From the NCBI GenBank assembly GCA_027493055.1, contig JAPUDO010000087.1, positions 124,974 to 188,973 of the forward strand: DNA of 64,000 nt, read 5' to 3'. The notes beneath the pieces were generated by a model that saw nothing but the letters and a program-made list of their open reading frames with translations, searched no databases and was not told the origin of the DNA. The DNA comes from Niabella sp. Lineage in GTDB: Bacteria > Bacteroidota > Bacteroidia > Chitinophagales > Chitinophagaceae. A program made the position numbers and the translations under genes. Of this stretch, positions 54,761-62,703 are shown one piece after another; within the stretch, counting starts at the first letter, position 1, and every line of letters begins with the position of its first letter.

Positions 54761-54770
54761 TCCTTATCAG

Positions 54771-55412
54771 ATGAAAAAACAATCAACGCTGCTGCTTATT
54801 TTTATATTATGCATTATATGGTGCCAGGCACAGTATGATAATGATCATTTTTCTAAATTAAAGATTGCTGTTTCAGGCGGGTATGCTTACCGGCTTGGGA
54901 AAAAACCTTCCGGTGATCAGTACTACAAAAACATCAGCCATGGCCCGGTGTTTACGTCAGATCTTACCTGGTTCTGGAACCAGAAAAACGGAGCCGGTAT
55001 TCATTATTCCTACTTTACCACATCCGGCACATCTAATAACCTGGGAGTAAATAGTAATATCAACATTCAGTTCATTGGCCCTGTTTACCGGGTGCAAAGC
55101 ATAAGCGCCAACGAAAAATGGCAGGTAACTTCAGGTATAGGCTTGGGGTATATGAGTTATACTGACAAAGGCTGGATCAATTTTGGAATGCCCGGCAGCA
55201 GTACTATCAAAGGCGCTTCATTAGGATCTTTAATAGAAGCCGGTGTTGATTATAAAATTGTGAAAGGATTATCTGCCGGGATAAACCTTAACCTGCATGC
55301 AGGATATTTATCCAGGATCAACCATAATGGCTCTTCTATTAAACTTGATTCCAAGAACAGGGAAAGCCTGTCAAGAATTGAAGGCGCAGGCGGGCTCAGG
55401 TATAGCTTTTAA
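54771..55412 (+). CDS. Outer-membrane beta-barrel protein
   Basis: 213 residues from the ATG giving MKKQSTLLLIFILCII; a longer frame upstream overlaps the palindrome. The signal peptide ends at WCQAQ. The rest alternates hydrophobic and polar residues in short strands (KIAVSGGYAYRLGKK, GAGIHYSYFTTSGTSNN, INIQFIGPVYRVQSI, GLGYMSYTD) and ends GGLRYSF with the terminal Phe typical of barrels. Function unknown. Divergent from the LuxR-type regulator and perhaps controlled by it. Confidence 0.85.
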   Translation: MKKQSTLLLIFILCIIWCQAQYDNDHFSKLKIAVSGGYAYRLGKKPSGDQYYKNISHGPVFTSDLTWFWNQKNGAGIHYSYFTTSGTSNNLGVNSNINIQFIGPVYRVQSISANEKWQVTSGIGLGYMSYTDKGWINFGMPGSSTIKGASLGSLIEAGVDYKIVKGLSAGINLNLHAGYLSRINHNGSSIKLDSKNRESLSRIEGAGGLRYSF

Positions 55413-55464
55413 ATCCGGTGTTGTAATATAACTGATAAAGTAAAAGAAGGTGTGGCATGCCGGT

Positions 55465-56118
55465 TTATTGCTGACCGGGTCCATTTTTTAAAAACCACAT
55501 ACAGGCCTGCTGCAGGCCACATTCGCGACATTTAGGATTGCGTGCCACGCATATATAGCGGCCATGCAAAATCAACCAGTGATGCGCTTTATGAATCAAT
55601 GCGGCAGGTATATTTTTCACCAGTTCTTTTTCTACAGCCAAAGGCGTTGTGGCAGATTGCGGCACTAAACCAATGCGCTTGCTTACCCTGTTTACGTGCG
55701 TGTCCACTGCCATATTCGGTTGTCCTTCTATAACAGAAGTAATTACATTAGCTGTTTTGCGCCCCACGCCGGGCAGCGTTACCAGCTCGTTTACAGTCAT
55801 GGGAATCTCTCCGTTAAAATCCTCAACAAGCTTTTTTGCCATCCCTGCCAGGTGCTTACTTTTATTATTGGGATAGGAAATGCTTTTAATTAACGGAAAA
55901 ATATCTTCAGCAGAAGCTTTGCTGAGGCTGGCCACATCAGGGTATTTTTCAAATATAAAAGGCGTGGTTAAATTCACCCTTTTATCAGTGCATTGTGCCG
56001 AAAGAATAACTGCTACCAATAGCTGGTAGGGGTTATCATACACAAGCTCCGTTTCAGGCTCCGGCATGTGCACCGAAAAATAATCTATTACAAACTGATA
56101 GCGTTCCTTTTTTGTCAT
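55465..56118 (-). CDS. nth: Endonuclease III
   Basis: DNA glycosylase/AP lyase removing oxidised pyrimidines. 217 residues. Helix-hairpin-helix LVTLPGVGRKTANVI contains the catalytic Lys, and AVDTHVNRVSKRIGLV contains the catalytic Asp. The [4Fe-4S] ligands are in CVARNPKCRECGLQQACMWF (C-x6-C-x2-C-x5-C). A complete, ordinary member of the family, alone on its strand. Confidence 0.97.
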   Translation of the reverse strand: MTKKERYQFVIDYFSVHMPEPETELVYDNPYQLLVAVILSAQCTDKRVNLTTPFIFEKYPDVASLSKASAEDIFPLIKSISYPNNKSKHLAGMAKKLVEDFNGEIPMTVNELVTLPGVGRKTANVITSVIEGQPNMAVDTHVNRVSKRIGLVPQSATTPLAVEKELVKNIPAALIHKAHHWLILHGRYICVARNPKCRECGLQQACMWFLKNGPGQQ

Positions 56119-56215
56119 AAGAATTTAGAAAACGCTAAGGTACATGCTGAAAATCAGATTCGTTGCTTACAACCTAAAGAATTAAATGTTCGTCTGACGT
56201 TTAAATCCTTCCTTT

Positions 56216-56542
56216 ATGAAAGCGACAAAGCTGCTGATAGTTATTAGCATTGGCTGTCTCCTTGCAGGTTGTGCCATACAGCGTACCAGTAAATTTACAC
56301 TTGATACCATAAAGCCTGGCATGAGCAAAGAAGAAATAACAGCTGTGGCTGGCAAGCCGTACAAGCAAACTTTTCATTTTGGAGCAGACAGCTCATTGTA
56401 CGAGATCTATTATTATAAAGAAACCATCTGGAAAAACAATTGGTTCGAAGTTAATAATATGCTCCATTTCAAAAATGGGAAACTGGAATCATTAGAGCAG
56501 GGACGCGAAAAGCACCTCTACACAGAACACAAAAAAAATTAA
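56216..56542 (+). CDS. BamE/SmpA-like small lipoprotein, copy 1
   Basis: 108 residues. Signal peptide LLIVISIGCLLAGCAIQ ends at a lipobox Cys. The body has the OmlA/SmpA-like signature (LDTIKPGMSKEEITAVAGKP, then a beta part ending NNMLHFKNGKLES). BamE helps assemble outer-membrane proteins in proteobacteria; whether this one does is not known. A paralogue starts 22 bases downstream, so the pair arose by duplication. Confidence 0.8.
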   Translation: MKATKLLIVISIGCLLAGCAIQRTSKFTLDTIKPGMSKEEITAVAGKPYKQTFHFGADSSLYEIYYYKETIWKNNWFEVNNMLHFKNGKLESLEQGREKHLYTEHKKN

Positions 56543-56564
56543 TCCTACACTTAAACCCATTTTT

Positions 56565-56900
56565 ATGAGCCGGCTATTCACTCCATTTATTATCCTTATT
56601 TTATTGACTATCGTTTCCTGTGCTTCTTTAAAGTCTGCTTCATCCAAATCAGACAACATAAAGCCGGGGATGAGTAAAGAAGAAGTGATCAAACTATTAG
56701 GAAGGCCCACACACAATACCTTTTATGAAGAAGATGACGGAACTTTATTTGAAACACTAGTGTATGAAAAGCTCGTCCTCAGGGGTAATTGGTATACGTA
56801 TGATGATATACTTGAGTTTAAAAATAATTATTTAAAGTCCCGCTATCAGGGTCCGGAGCGTTATCACAGCAAAACCATGCAAATAGGAGATGGAAAGTAG
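56565..56900 (+). CDS. BamE/SmpA-like small lipoprotein, copy 2
   Basis: 111 residues. Signal peptide ends at IVSCASLK. Shares IKPGMSKEE with copy 1 (SDNIKPGMSKEEVIKLLGRP) and the later YDDILEFKNNYLKS, matching NNMLHFKNGKLES. The C-terminus differs. Same transcript as copy 1. Function unknown. Confidence 0.8.
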   Translation: MSRLFTPFIILILLTIVSCASLKSASSKSDNIKPGMSKEEVIKLLGRPTHNTFYEEDDGTLFETLVYEKLVLRGNWYTYDDILEFKNNYLKSRYQGPERYHSKTMQIGDGK

Positions 56901-57217
56901 CGAGCAGGTACGTTCTGCCCTTCGTCTTCTGACCTCCGACTTTTCGACTGTAGAGTTGAGCGATTAAAGCCTTTTTATTTAAAAGGTCGCCACAGGCGAC
57001 AGCATAAATATTGCGAAGTGAGGACGCTTCGCACAGCGCACCATAAAGGCCCGAAGCTGAAAGCAAAATGCAGGACGCTGATTTCAGGACAGGACACTTC
57101 CGACTTCGGTCTTCAGACTTAATTCGTATTGACCATTAATATTCAACAATCAATGTTCAACGCTCAATATTCATTTTTGTCCGTCTTCGGTCTTTCTAAC
57201 TTCCTGACTTTCCCGAC
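56901..57217. other. Gene-free stretch with repeats
   Basis: Holds several overlapping GTCTTCGGTCTT/CCGACTTT units, a double hairpin of the TCCT-loop family, and a tandem CAATATTCA/CAATGTTCAAC block. No coding frame. Confidence 0.6.
56986..57033. repeat. Two tandem hairpins, TCCT-loop family
   Basis: GTCGCC-ACA-GGCGAC is followed by AGCATA and TGCGAAG-TGAGGACG-CTTCGCA; the central AGGA (TCCT on the other strand) matches the hairpins near 0.7 and 15.5 kb. Confidence 0.65.
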
Positions 57218-58420
57218 TTATCTCGCCGCCGCCTTAAACAGCCAGGAATCTTCCAGCGCTTTAACCGTAACTACAGCCCCTGCAAAAGCAGCAGCAGTTA
57301 TATCGGGCCGCGCCAAAACCACTTTGAGCCGTTTCGACTGCAACGAAACCTTTCCTTCCATTAACAGGAAAATTTCAGCGGTAGCTATATCTAATGTAAT
57401 GCTTTCTCCTTTCTGAAGCTTATAGGAGCTTAATGAGAAGTCCTTCACCGGAACTTTATAGTGTTGAGTGGCAGCCCTGGCTTTTTTAATTATTTTGGGA
57501 TGGGTAGCCTCACATTTGGTATGCTTTAACAGCTCCGCGTTGTCTATATGTTTTGTTGTAAGCCCTCCCCTTAAAACATTATCGCTGCTGGCCATAATTT
57601 CCACGTTCTGCCCTTCAAGGTAAGCATGGGGCACACCGGCATCCTGGAAAATTGACTGTCCTTTTGTCAACCGTACCAGGTTAAAAAAGTAAACAGAAAA
57701 TATGCCCCTGTCAATTACACCAGGCCTGTCAAAAGTGAGCGCAGCCCGGGCCGCCCAGAAATTTTCATCATCTTTTTGCAACGTTCCGTTTTGATACAGC
57801 GGCAGTATGCGGCTCAAAAGCGGCTGCAGCACTTCATTCACCTGCTCCTGCGGCATTTCCATCGCCATTTTATATAGCCCGGCATACCCTTTCTTTTTGA
57901 AAACGGATTTAAATATTTTCAGCTCTTTTATTTTGGTAAGAATGGCTTCCAGTTCATCTTCCGGTTTAAAACCATGTAACAGGTAAAACTCACTCATAGC
58001 CACCATCAGCTCCGGCTTATGGTTGGCATCCTTATAATTCCTGTTGGGCGCATCAATAGGAACACCGGCTTTGTTCTCCTGCTCAAAGTCAATAGCAGCC
58101 TGCTTTTTAGAGGGGTGCACCTGTATAGACAACATATCCTTCACATCTAAAACCTTTAAAAGGTAAGGCATATTACCAAACCCTTTCAGCACATTATCCC
58201 CCAGGGCCTTTACACCATTAGCCGCTATATAATCCCTTAGCAATACTTCTTCCCCATTGGCCAGTATAAGCATACAACCAGCCTGCGGATGTACTCCCAG
58301 CCAATACTCTGCAAAAGGCTGCATGTTGGGGTTCTCTATTTGTAACAGGGATGGTATATAAGAGATGCCGCCCCAATCATAATGTTTTATACTTCCGCTT
58401 AAAGGTGCTAACTGCTGCAT
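57218..58420 (-). CDS. manA: Mannose-6-phosphate isomerase, class I
   Basis: Zinc enzyme interconverting mannose 6-phosphate and fructose 6-phosphate. 400 residues. N-terminal KHYDWGGISYIPSLLQIEN, zinc-site motifs LSIQVHPSKKQA and YKDANHKPELMVAMSEFYLL, and GVPHAYLEGQNVEIMASSDN with VLRGGLTTKHID. Full length. Divergent from yraN. Confidence 0.95.
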   Translation of the reverse strand: MQQLAPLSGSIKHYDWGGISYIPSLLQIENPNMQPFAEYWLGVHPQAGCMLILANGEEVLLRDYIAANGVKALGDNVLKGFGNMPYLLKVLDVKDMLSIQVHPSKKQAAIDFEQENKAGVPIDAPNRNYKDANHKPELMVAMSEFYLLHGFKPEDELEAILTKIKELKIFKSVFKKKGYAGLYKMAMEMPQEQVNEVLQPLLSRILPLYQNGTLQKDDENFWAARAALTFDRPGVIDRGIFSVYFFNLVRLTKGQSIFQDAGVPHAYLEGQNVEIMASSDNVLRGGLTTKHIDNAELLKHTKCEATHPKIIKKARAATQHYKVPVKDFSLSSYKLQKGESITLDIATAEIFLLMEGKVSLQSKRLKVVLARPDITAAAFAGAVVTVKALEDSWLFKAAAR

Positions 58421-58457
58421 ATTAATTTTTTATAGTAAATTCAGGTAAAGATAAGCA

Positions 58458-58814
58458 ATGGCCGATCATAATGAACTGGGTAAAAACGGTGAGCAACTGG
58501 CAGCAGGATTTCTTGAAGCCAAAGGCTACACTATTATTTGCCGTAACTGGCGCCATGCGCATTATGAAATAGACATTATTGCCACTAAAGGTAAAAAATT
58601 ACACTTTATTGAAGTAAAAACAAGAAGCACTTCTTTTTACGGCCATCCCGAGGAGAGTGTAACAAAAAGAAAATTCAGATTTCTTCAGAACGCTGCCGAT
58701 GAATACCTTTTTCTTAACCCCGGGTATAAATGGATACAATATGATATTGTTTCCATCACTTTTCAGAAAGCCGGGCCACCGGAATATTTTTTACTGGAAG
58801 ATGTTTTCCTGTAA
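58458..58814 (+). CDS. YraN/UPF0102-family nuclease-fold protein
   Basis: 118 residues. Fold of the PD-(D/E)XK superfamily: LGKNGEQLAAGFLEAKGYTI, NWRHAHYEIDIIATKGKKLH and the catalytic FIEVKTRSTSFYGHPEE, TKRKFRFLQNAADEYLF. The family is widespread and its function is not established. Usually near rRNA or tRNA-processing genes; here it sits between manA and a lipoprotein gene. Confidence 0.93.
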   Translation: MADHNELGKNGEQLAAGFLEAKGYTIICRNWRHAHYEIDIIATKGKKLHFIEVKTRSTSFYGHPEESVTKRKFRFLQNAADEYLFLNPGYKWIQYDIVSITFQKAGPPEYFLLEDVFL

Positions 58815-58860
58815 GTAGAATTACCTGATATAAATCACCCGGCTAAACAATTTTTTTATG

Positions 58861-58868
58861 TAGGTTTG
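58861..58868 (+). promoter_or_regulatory. -7 promoter box for the lipoprotein-xerD pair
   Basis: TAGGTTTG matches TAnnTTTG, 47 bases before the lipoprotein ATG. Confidence 0.45.
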
Positions 58869-58915
58869 TTGCTTCAGTAACCTGATATATTATTGCAGAA
58901 CAAAAAATTCAACAC

Positions 58916-59584
58916 ATGAAATTATTAAGCATTACGTTTGTTATTGCCATTCTTGCCTTCGCCAGCTGTTCAGACGGTGGCAAAGGAACTGCGTCCCAGC
59001 CATTTTGCAGCGACACTACCTGCTTAACCGAGCCTATTGTTGTTCGCTCTGAAGCGCCCGACAAACCTTTTGTAAGAATAAGTTTTAAAGACTGCCGGAT
59101 TGATTCCATACATTGGGAAAAGGGTGGAATGGGCGTAATTAAAGACATTGTTTTTAACGAGTTTATAGAAAAACCGGTTGTTCCTTCCAAACAGTTCCTC
59201 ACTACAGATATTATAGACGGCAAATACGCCTGGATAAAATTTAACGATTGTGCTACCGGCCGGGGTTATTTACTGAAGCTGCCTTTTGATCAGGGAAGTA
59301 TCGCTGCCAACAAGTTTACCAGCGCTATCAACAATTTTGATCCCAAATTCAAATTGGAGAACGGGCTTGTAGCTTATTACGATAATACCTTCATTTATGT
59401 AGAAGATATGGCTACCGGGCAGATTGCCAAACAGCTGCTTACAGATACAGGCGTTACAGGAATAGATTATGACAATATCCATAGCCTTATTGATTCAGTA
59501 AATATTACCAAAAGCAATATTTACGCTAAGCTGATTGTGAAAGGCAAAGAAATAGTGCATAACAACCCGCTCTCTTTCAAATAA
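58916..59584 (+). CDS. Lipoprotein of unknown function
   Basis: 222 residues. Signal peptide ends at LAFASCSDGG, so a lipoprotein. Three further Cys are near the start (QPFCSDTTCLTE, FKDCRIDS), then a beta-rich body (KYAWIKFNDCATGRGYLLKL, KLENGLVAYYDNTFIYVEDM) that looks like a single propeller or lipocalin-like fold. I do not recognise a family. Its stop is three bases before xerD, so the two are co-transcribed. Confidence 0.8.
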   Translation: MKLLSITFVIAILAFASCSDGGKGTASQPFCSDTTCLTEPIVVRSEAPDKPFVRISFKDCRIDSIHWEKGGMGVIKDIVFNEFIEKPVVPSKQFLTTDIIDGKYAWIKFNDCATGRGYLLKLPFDQGSIAANKFTSAINNFDPKFKLENGLVAYYDNTFIYVEDMATGQIAKQLLTDTGVTGIDYDNIHSLIDSVNITKSNIYAKLIVKGKEIVHNNPLSFK

Positions 59585-59587
59585 TCC

Positions 59588-60487
59588 ATGTGGGAACCAT
59601 ACAAAAAAGGGTTTAAAGCATATCTTCAGTTAGAAAGATCTCTTTCTGAAAATTCAACCTGGGCCTACCTGCACGATTTAGATAAGCTTACCCAGTTTCT
59701 TGAAATAAAAAATATTAAAAAGAATCCTGCAGCCATTACGCTGCAGGATTTGCAGTTTTTCATACAATGGATCGGCGAACTGGAGATGACAGCAACCTCG
59801 CAGGCCCGCATTATTTCCGGCATTCGCGCCTTTTATAAATACTGCGCGCTGGAAGATATAGTTACAGAGGATCCCACCCTCCTGCTGGAAGCTCCAAAAA
59901 CCAAACGGGCACTGCCGGATGTTTTAAGTTTTGAAGAAATAGAAAGTATCATTTCCTGCATTGACCTCAGCAAGCCCGAAGGCACCCGTAATAAAGCTAT
60001 ATTGGAAACGCTTTATAGCTGTGGGCTTCGTGTAAGCGAAATAGTAAACCTGCGTATCTCACAATTATACTTAGATGTAGGCTATATAAGGGTTACAGGC
60101 AAAGGCGATAAGGAAAGGCTGGTGCCTATAGGCAGCCCGGCTATAAAGTATATTGATATTTACAGGAAAAATATCCGCAACCATATTGCCGTAAAGCCCG
60201 GCAATGAGGACATTTTATTTTTAAACAAGCGCGGGCAAAAGCTCACCCGTGTTATGATCTTCCTGATCATTAAAGATCTTGTACAGAAAGCAGGCATATA
60301 TAAAACCGTTTCTCCACATACGTTCCGCCATTCGTTTGCCACGCACTTGATAGAAGGCGGTGCCCACCTGCGTGCCGTGCAGGAAATGCTGGGCCATGAA
60401 AGCATTACCACCACAGAGATCTATACCCATCTGGATAAGGAATTTCTGCGTAAAACCCTGGAGCAGTATCACCCATCATTTAAATAA
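59588..60487 (+). CDS. xerD: Tyrosine recombinase XerD-type
   Basis: 299 residues. SAM-like N-terminal domain (AYLQLERSLSENSTWAYLHD) and catalytic C-terminal domain with the expected residues: Arg in YSCGLRVSEI, Lys in VTGKGDKERLVP, His-x-x-Arg in SPHTFRHSFATHLIEGGAH, His in MLGHESITTTEIY, and the nucleophile Tyr in EIYTHLD. Resolves chromosome dimers with a partner recombinase; no second copy is in the window. No att sites or prophage are nearby, which argues for the housekeeping enzyme. Confidence 0.94.
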   Translation: MWEPYKKGFKAYLQLERSLSENSTWAYLHDLDKLTQFLEIKNIKKNPAAITLQDLQFFIQWIGELEMTATSQARIISGIRAFYKYCALEDIVTEDPTLLLEAPKTKRALPDVLSFEEIESIISCIDLSKPEGTRNKAILETLYSCGLRVSEIVNLRISQLYLDVGYIRVTGKGDKERLVPIGSPAIKYIDIYRKNIRNHIAVKPGNEDILFLNKRGQKLTRVMIFLIIKDLVQKAGIYKTVSPHTFRHSFATHLIEGGAHLRAVQEMLGHESITTTEIYTHLDKEFLRKTLEQYHPSFK

Positions 60488-60858
60488 TTTACCGGCAGCC
60501 AGCTTCATCTAAGCCTACATTGCGGCAATATGTTTAGATTTATACACCCCTGCTGCCATATCATTTTAGTTAAGCAACGATGTGCTGCGAAGCATTTTGT
60601 TTCACAGGACTATGTTGTGGGCTTTGGCTACATTTAAAAAGTAGGTAAGGCTTCGGGACTTGTAGTCCCGAAGAGCGATAGAGGGTGGCAGCGTCTCAGA
60701 AAAATTCGGAAGTTTTGTAGGGGTGAGGTAGACTATAAATTAATAAGGAGATTTTTTCTGTGCGACAATTTGGAATGCACCCAGTGTTACCACCCGTAAC
60801 TATAACATCATTTTTATTCGCTATTTTTACCGGCAAAAAATATATAAATAATATACAC
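60488..60858. other. Gene-free stretch with perfect hairpin
   Basis: Non-coding apart from a possible leader of the next gene. It contains CTTCGGGACT-TGT-AGTCCCGAAG at 60651-60673 (a perfect 10-bp stem), which may end the lipoprotein-xerD transcript or be a dispersed repeat. Confidence 0.6.
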
Positions 60859-61689
60859 ATGAAAAAATTACTTCTATCTATTGTATTGCTAAGTGCTTTA
60901 TCTTATGGAAAGGCGCAGATAAAAATGCCTGCCCCCAGCCCGGCCCAGACAGTAAAGCAAGAATTCGGACTATCCAGTATTGAGCTTTCTTATAGCCGTC
61001 CGGCAATAAAAGGCCGTAAGATATTCGGGGACCTGGTTCCTTACAATGCAGTATGGCGCACAGGGGCCAATGGCGCTACTACGCTTAATTTTGGAGACGA
61101 TGTAATTATAGGTGGTAAAGAAATCCCTGCCGGCAAGTATGGCCTGTTAAGCATACCGGGCGCTGCTTCATGGACGTTAATTATCACCAGGCAAACAGAT
61201 GTGACAAGCCCTGCTGCTTATAAACAGGATCAGGATGTGGTAAGAGTTACAGCTAAAGTAAAACCACTGACCACCAAAGTAGAAAACTTTACGATCCAGT
61301 TTGACAATATTCAGCCGGAAAGCTGCGAGCTGGTGATCAGCTGGGATAAATCGGCGGTAAGCCTCCCTGTAAAAACCAATATAGATGCAAGGATCATGGC
61401 ATCTATTGATGCGTCAATGAGCTCTGATAAACCCGCTTATTTCCAGGCAGCCGCTTATTACCTTGAAAGTGGAAAAGACCTGAAAAAAGCGGAAGAATGG
61501 TTTGCCAAAGCAGTTGAGGCCCAGCCTAATGCTTTTTGGATAAGATATCAGCAGGCCCGTGCCCTTGCCAAACTGGGTAAAAAAGCAGCGGCAAAAGAAG
61601 CTGCTCTGAAATCAAAAGAGCTTGCTCTTGCTGCTAAAAACCAGGATTATGTAACCTTAAATGACAAGCTGATCAGTACGCTTAAATAA
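60859..61689 (+). CDS. DUF2911 periplasmic protein
   Basis: 276 residues from the ATG giving MKKLLLSIVLLSALSYG; a 33-codon extension lacks a signal. Signal ends at YGKAQ. The DUF2911 domain is clear (VKQEFGLSSIELSYSRPAIK, IFGDLVPYNAVWRTGANGAT, GGKEIPAGKYGLLSIPG), then a C-terminal helical repeat like a TPR (AEEWFAKAVEAQPNAFWIRY). Common secreted proteins of Bacteroidota, function unknown. Lies 84 bases before a DUF6263 gene on the same strand. Confidence 0.9.
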   Translation: MKKLLLSIVLLSALSYGKAQIKMPAPSPAQTVKQEFGLSSIELSYSRPAIKGRKIFGDLVPYNAVWRTGANGATTLNFGDDVIIGGKEIPAGKYGLLSIPGAASWTLIITRQTDVTSPAAYKQDQDVVRVTAKVKPLTTKVENFTIQFDNIQPESCELVISWDKSAVSLPVKTNIDARIMASIDASMSSDKPAYFQAAAYYLESGKDLKKAEEWFAKAVEAQPNAFWIRYQQARALAKLGKKAAAKEAALKSKELALAAKNQDYVTLNDKLISTLK

Positions 61690-61773
61690 CAGGTTTCATT
61701 AATGAACCTCTTTCCGGGTAACGCCTGCCAGCAGTGGGTATTATATAGTTTTACAGAAACAATAAAAGTATAC

Positions 61774-62652
61774 ATGAAGTCTGTCTTGATATCTATAGCC
61801 GTTATATTACTTATAAGCTGTCCGGCTTATGGCCAGAAAACCTATACCCTGAAATTCAACCCTGCAAACGGAAGTAAATATGAGGTCCTGACAGGCATGA
61901 AAACAAAAACTTTTCAGAACATACTGGGGCAGGATCTGGAGTTTAATATGGATTATAATATTCATATGTCTTATAATATTGCGGCAGAAGGAGCTAACAA
62001 AAAATTGAACATGACTTACAACAGGCTGCAGATGAGTATGGATGTGATGGGACAAACAGTAAACATGGACAGCAATGATACCGATTCTTCCAACATTGCC
62101 AGCCATGCCTTTAAAGCGCTGCAAGGGCAAACCATGAGCGTGGTTTTAGCTCCTGATGGAAAAGTGGTTAAGGTAGAAGGTATGGAAGAAATCATGCAGA
62201 GATTAGGAGCAGACGAAATGCAGAGGCAAACAATACAGAGCGTTTTAGGAGAAGATGCCATGAAAAACCTTATGCAGCAATCTTTTGGGTTTTATCCTGA
62301 AAAGCCTGTAAAAGTTGGCGATTCATGGACATCAGCTTTTACCCTGAAAAACCCTTATATTATTTCCGGAACAAGTACCTATACCCTGGCTAAAGTAGAA
62401 GGCACAAGAGCTTTCATTAATACTGTGAGCAGTTTAAAAACCGACAGCACTTCTAAAATGACCGCAAACGGCATTGAGATGGAACTTGACCTTACAGGCG
62501 ATGTAACCGGCAATACAGAAGTTGATATTGAAACAGGTATGCCTATGATTACCACTGTAAGACAAACATTAAAAGGAAATATTGAAGTGCAGGGCCAGAA
62601 AGTACCCATGGCATCCGGCATTGATACCCGGATCACAGTAACAAAAAAATAA
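61774..62652 (+). CDS. DUF6263-family secreted protein
   Basis: 292 residues from the ATG giving MKSVLISIAVILLIS; the earlier ATG 24 codons upstream has no signal. Signal ends at PAYGQ. The body is a large beta-barrel-like fold with repeated Lys/Thr/Val strands (TYTLKFNPANGSKYEVLTGM, KVGDSWTSAFTLKNPYIISG, EVDIETGMPMITTVRQTLKG). Function unknown. It ends at the bidirectional terminator facing accC. Confidence 0.85.
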   Translation: MKSVLISIAVILLISCPAYGQKTYTLKFNPANGSKYEVLTGMKTKTFQNILGQDLEFNMDYNIHMSYNIAAEGANKKLNMTYNRLQMSMDVMGQTVNMDSNDTDSSNIASHAFKALQGQTMSVVLAPDGKVVKVEGMEEIMQRLGADEMQRQTIQSVLGEDAMKNLMQQSFGFYPEKPVKVGDSWTSAFTLKNPYIISGTSTYTLAKVEGTRAFINTVSSLKTDSTSKMTANGIEMELDLTGDVTGNTEVDIETGMPMITTVRQTLKGNIEVQGQKVPMASGIDTRITVTKK

Positions 62653-62668
62653 CAGCTGTATTCTATAA

Positions 62669-62703
62669 AAAACGGGCACTATCTGATGGTGCCCGTTTTT
62701 TTT
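62669..62703. terminator. Bidirectional terminator facing accC
   Basis: AAAACGGGCAC pairs with GTGCCCGTTTT across a nine-base loop, with eight T on the right and A-rich sequence on the left that reads as T in the other direction. It overlaps the accC stop. Confidence 0.85.

Noticed and set aside
59588-60487. Integrase of a mobile element, from the tyrosine recombinase
   Set aside because: No att-like direct repeats, prophage or transfer genes nearby; length and motifs fit chromosomal XerD.
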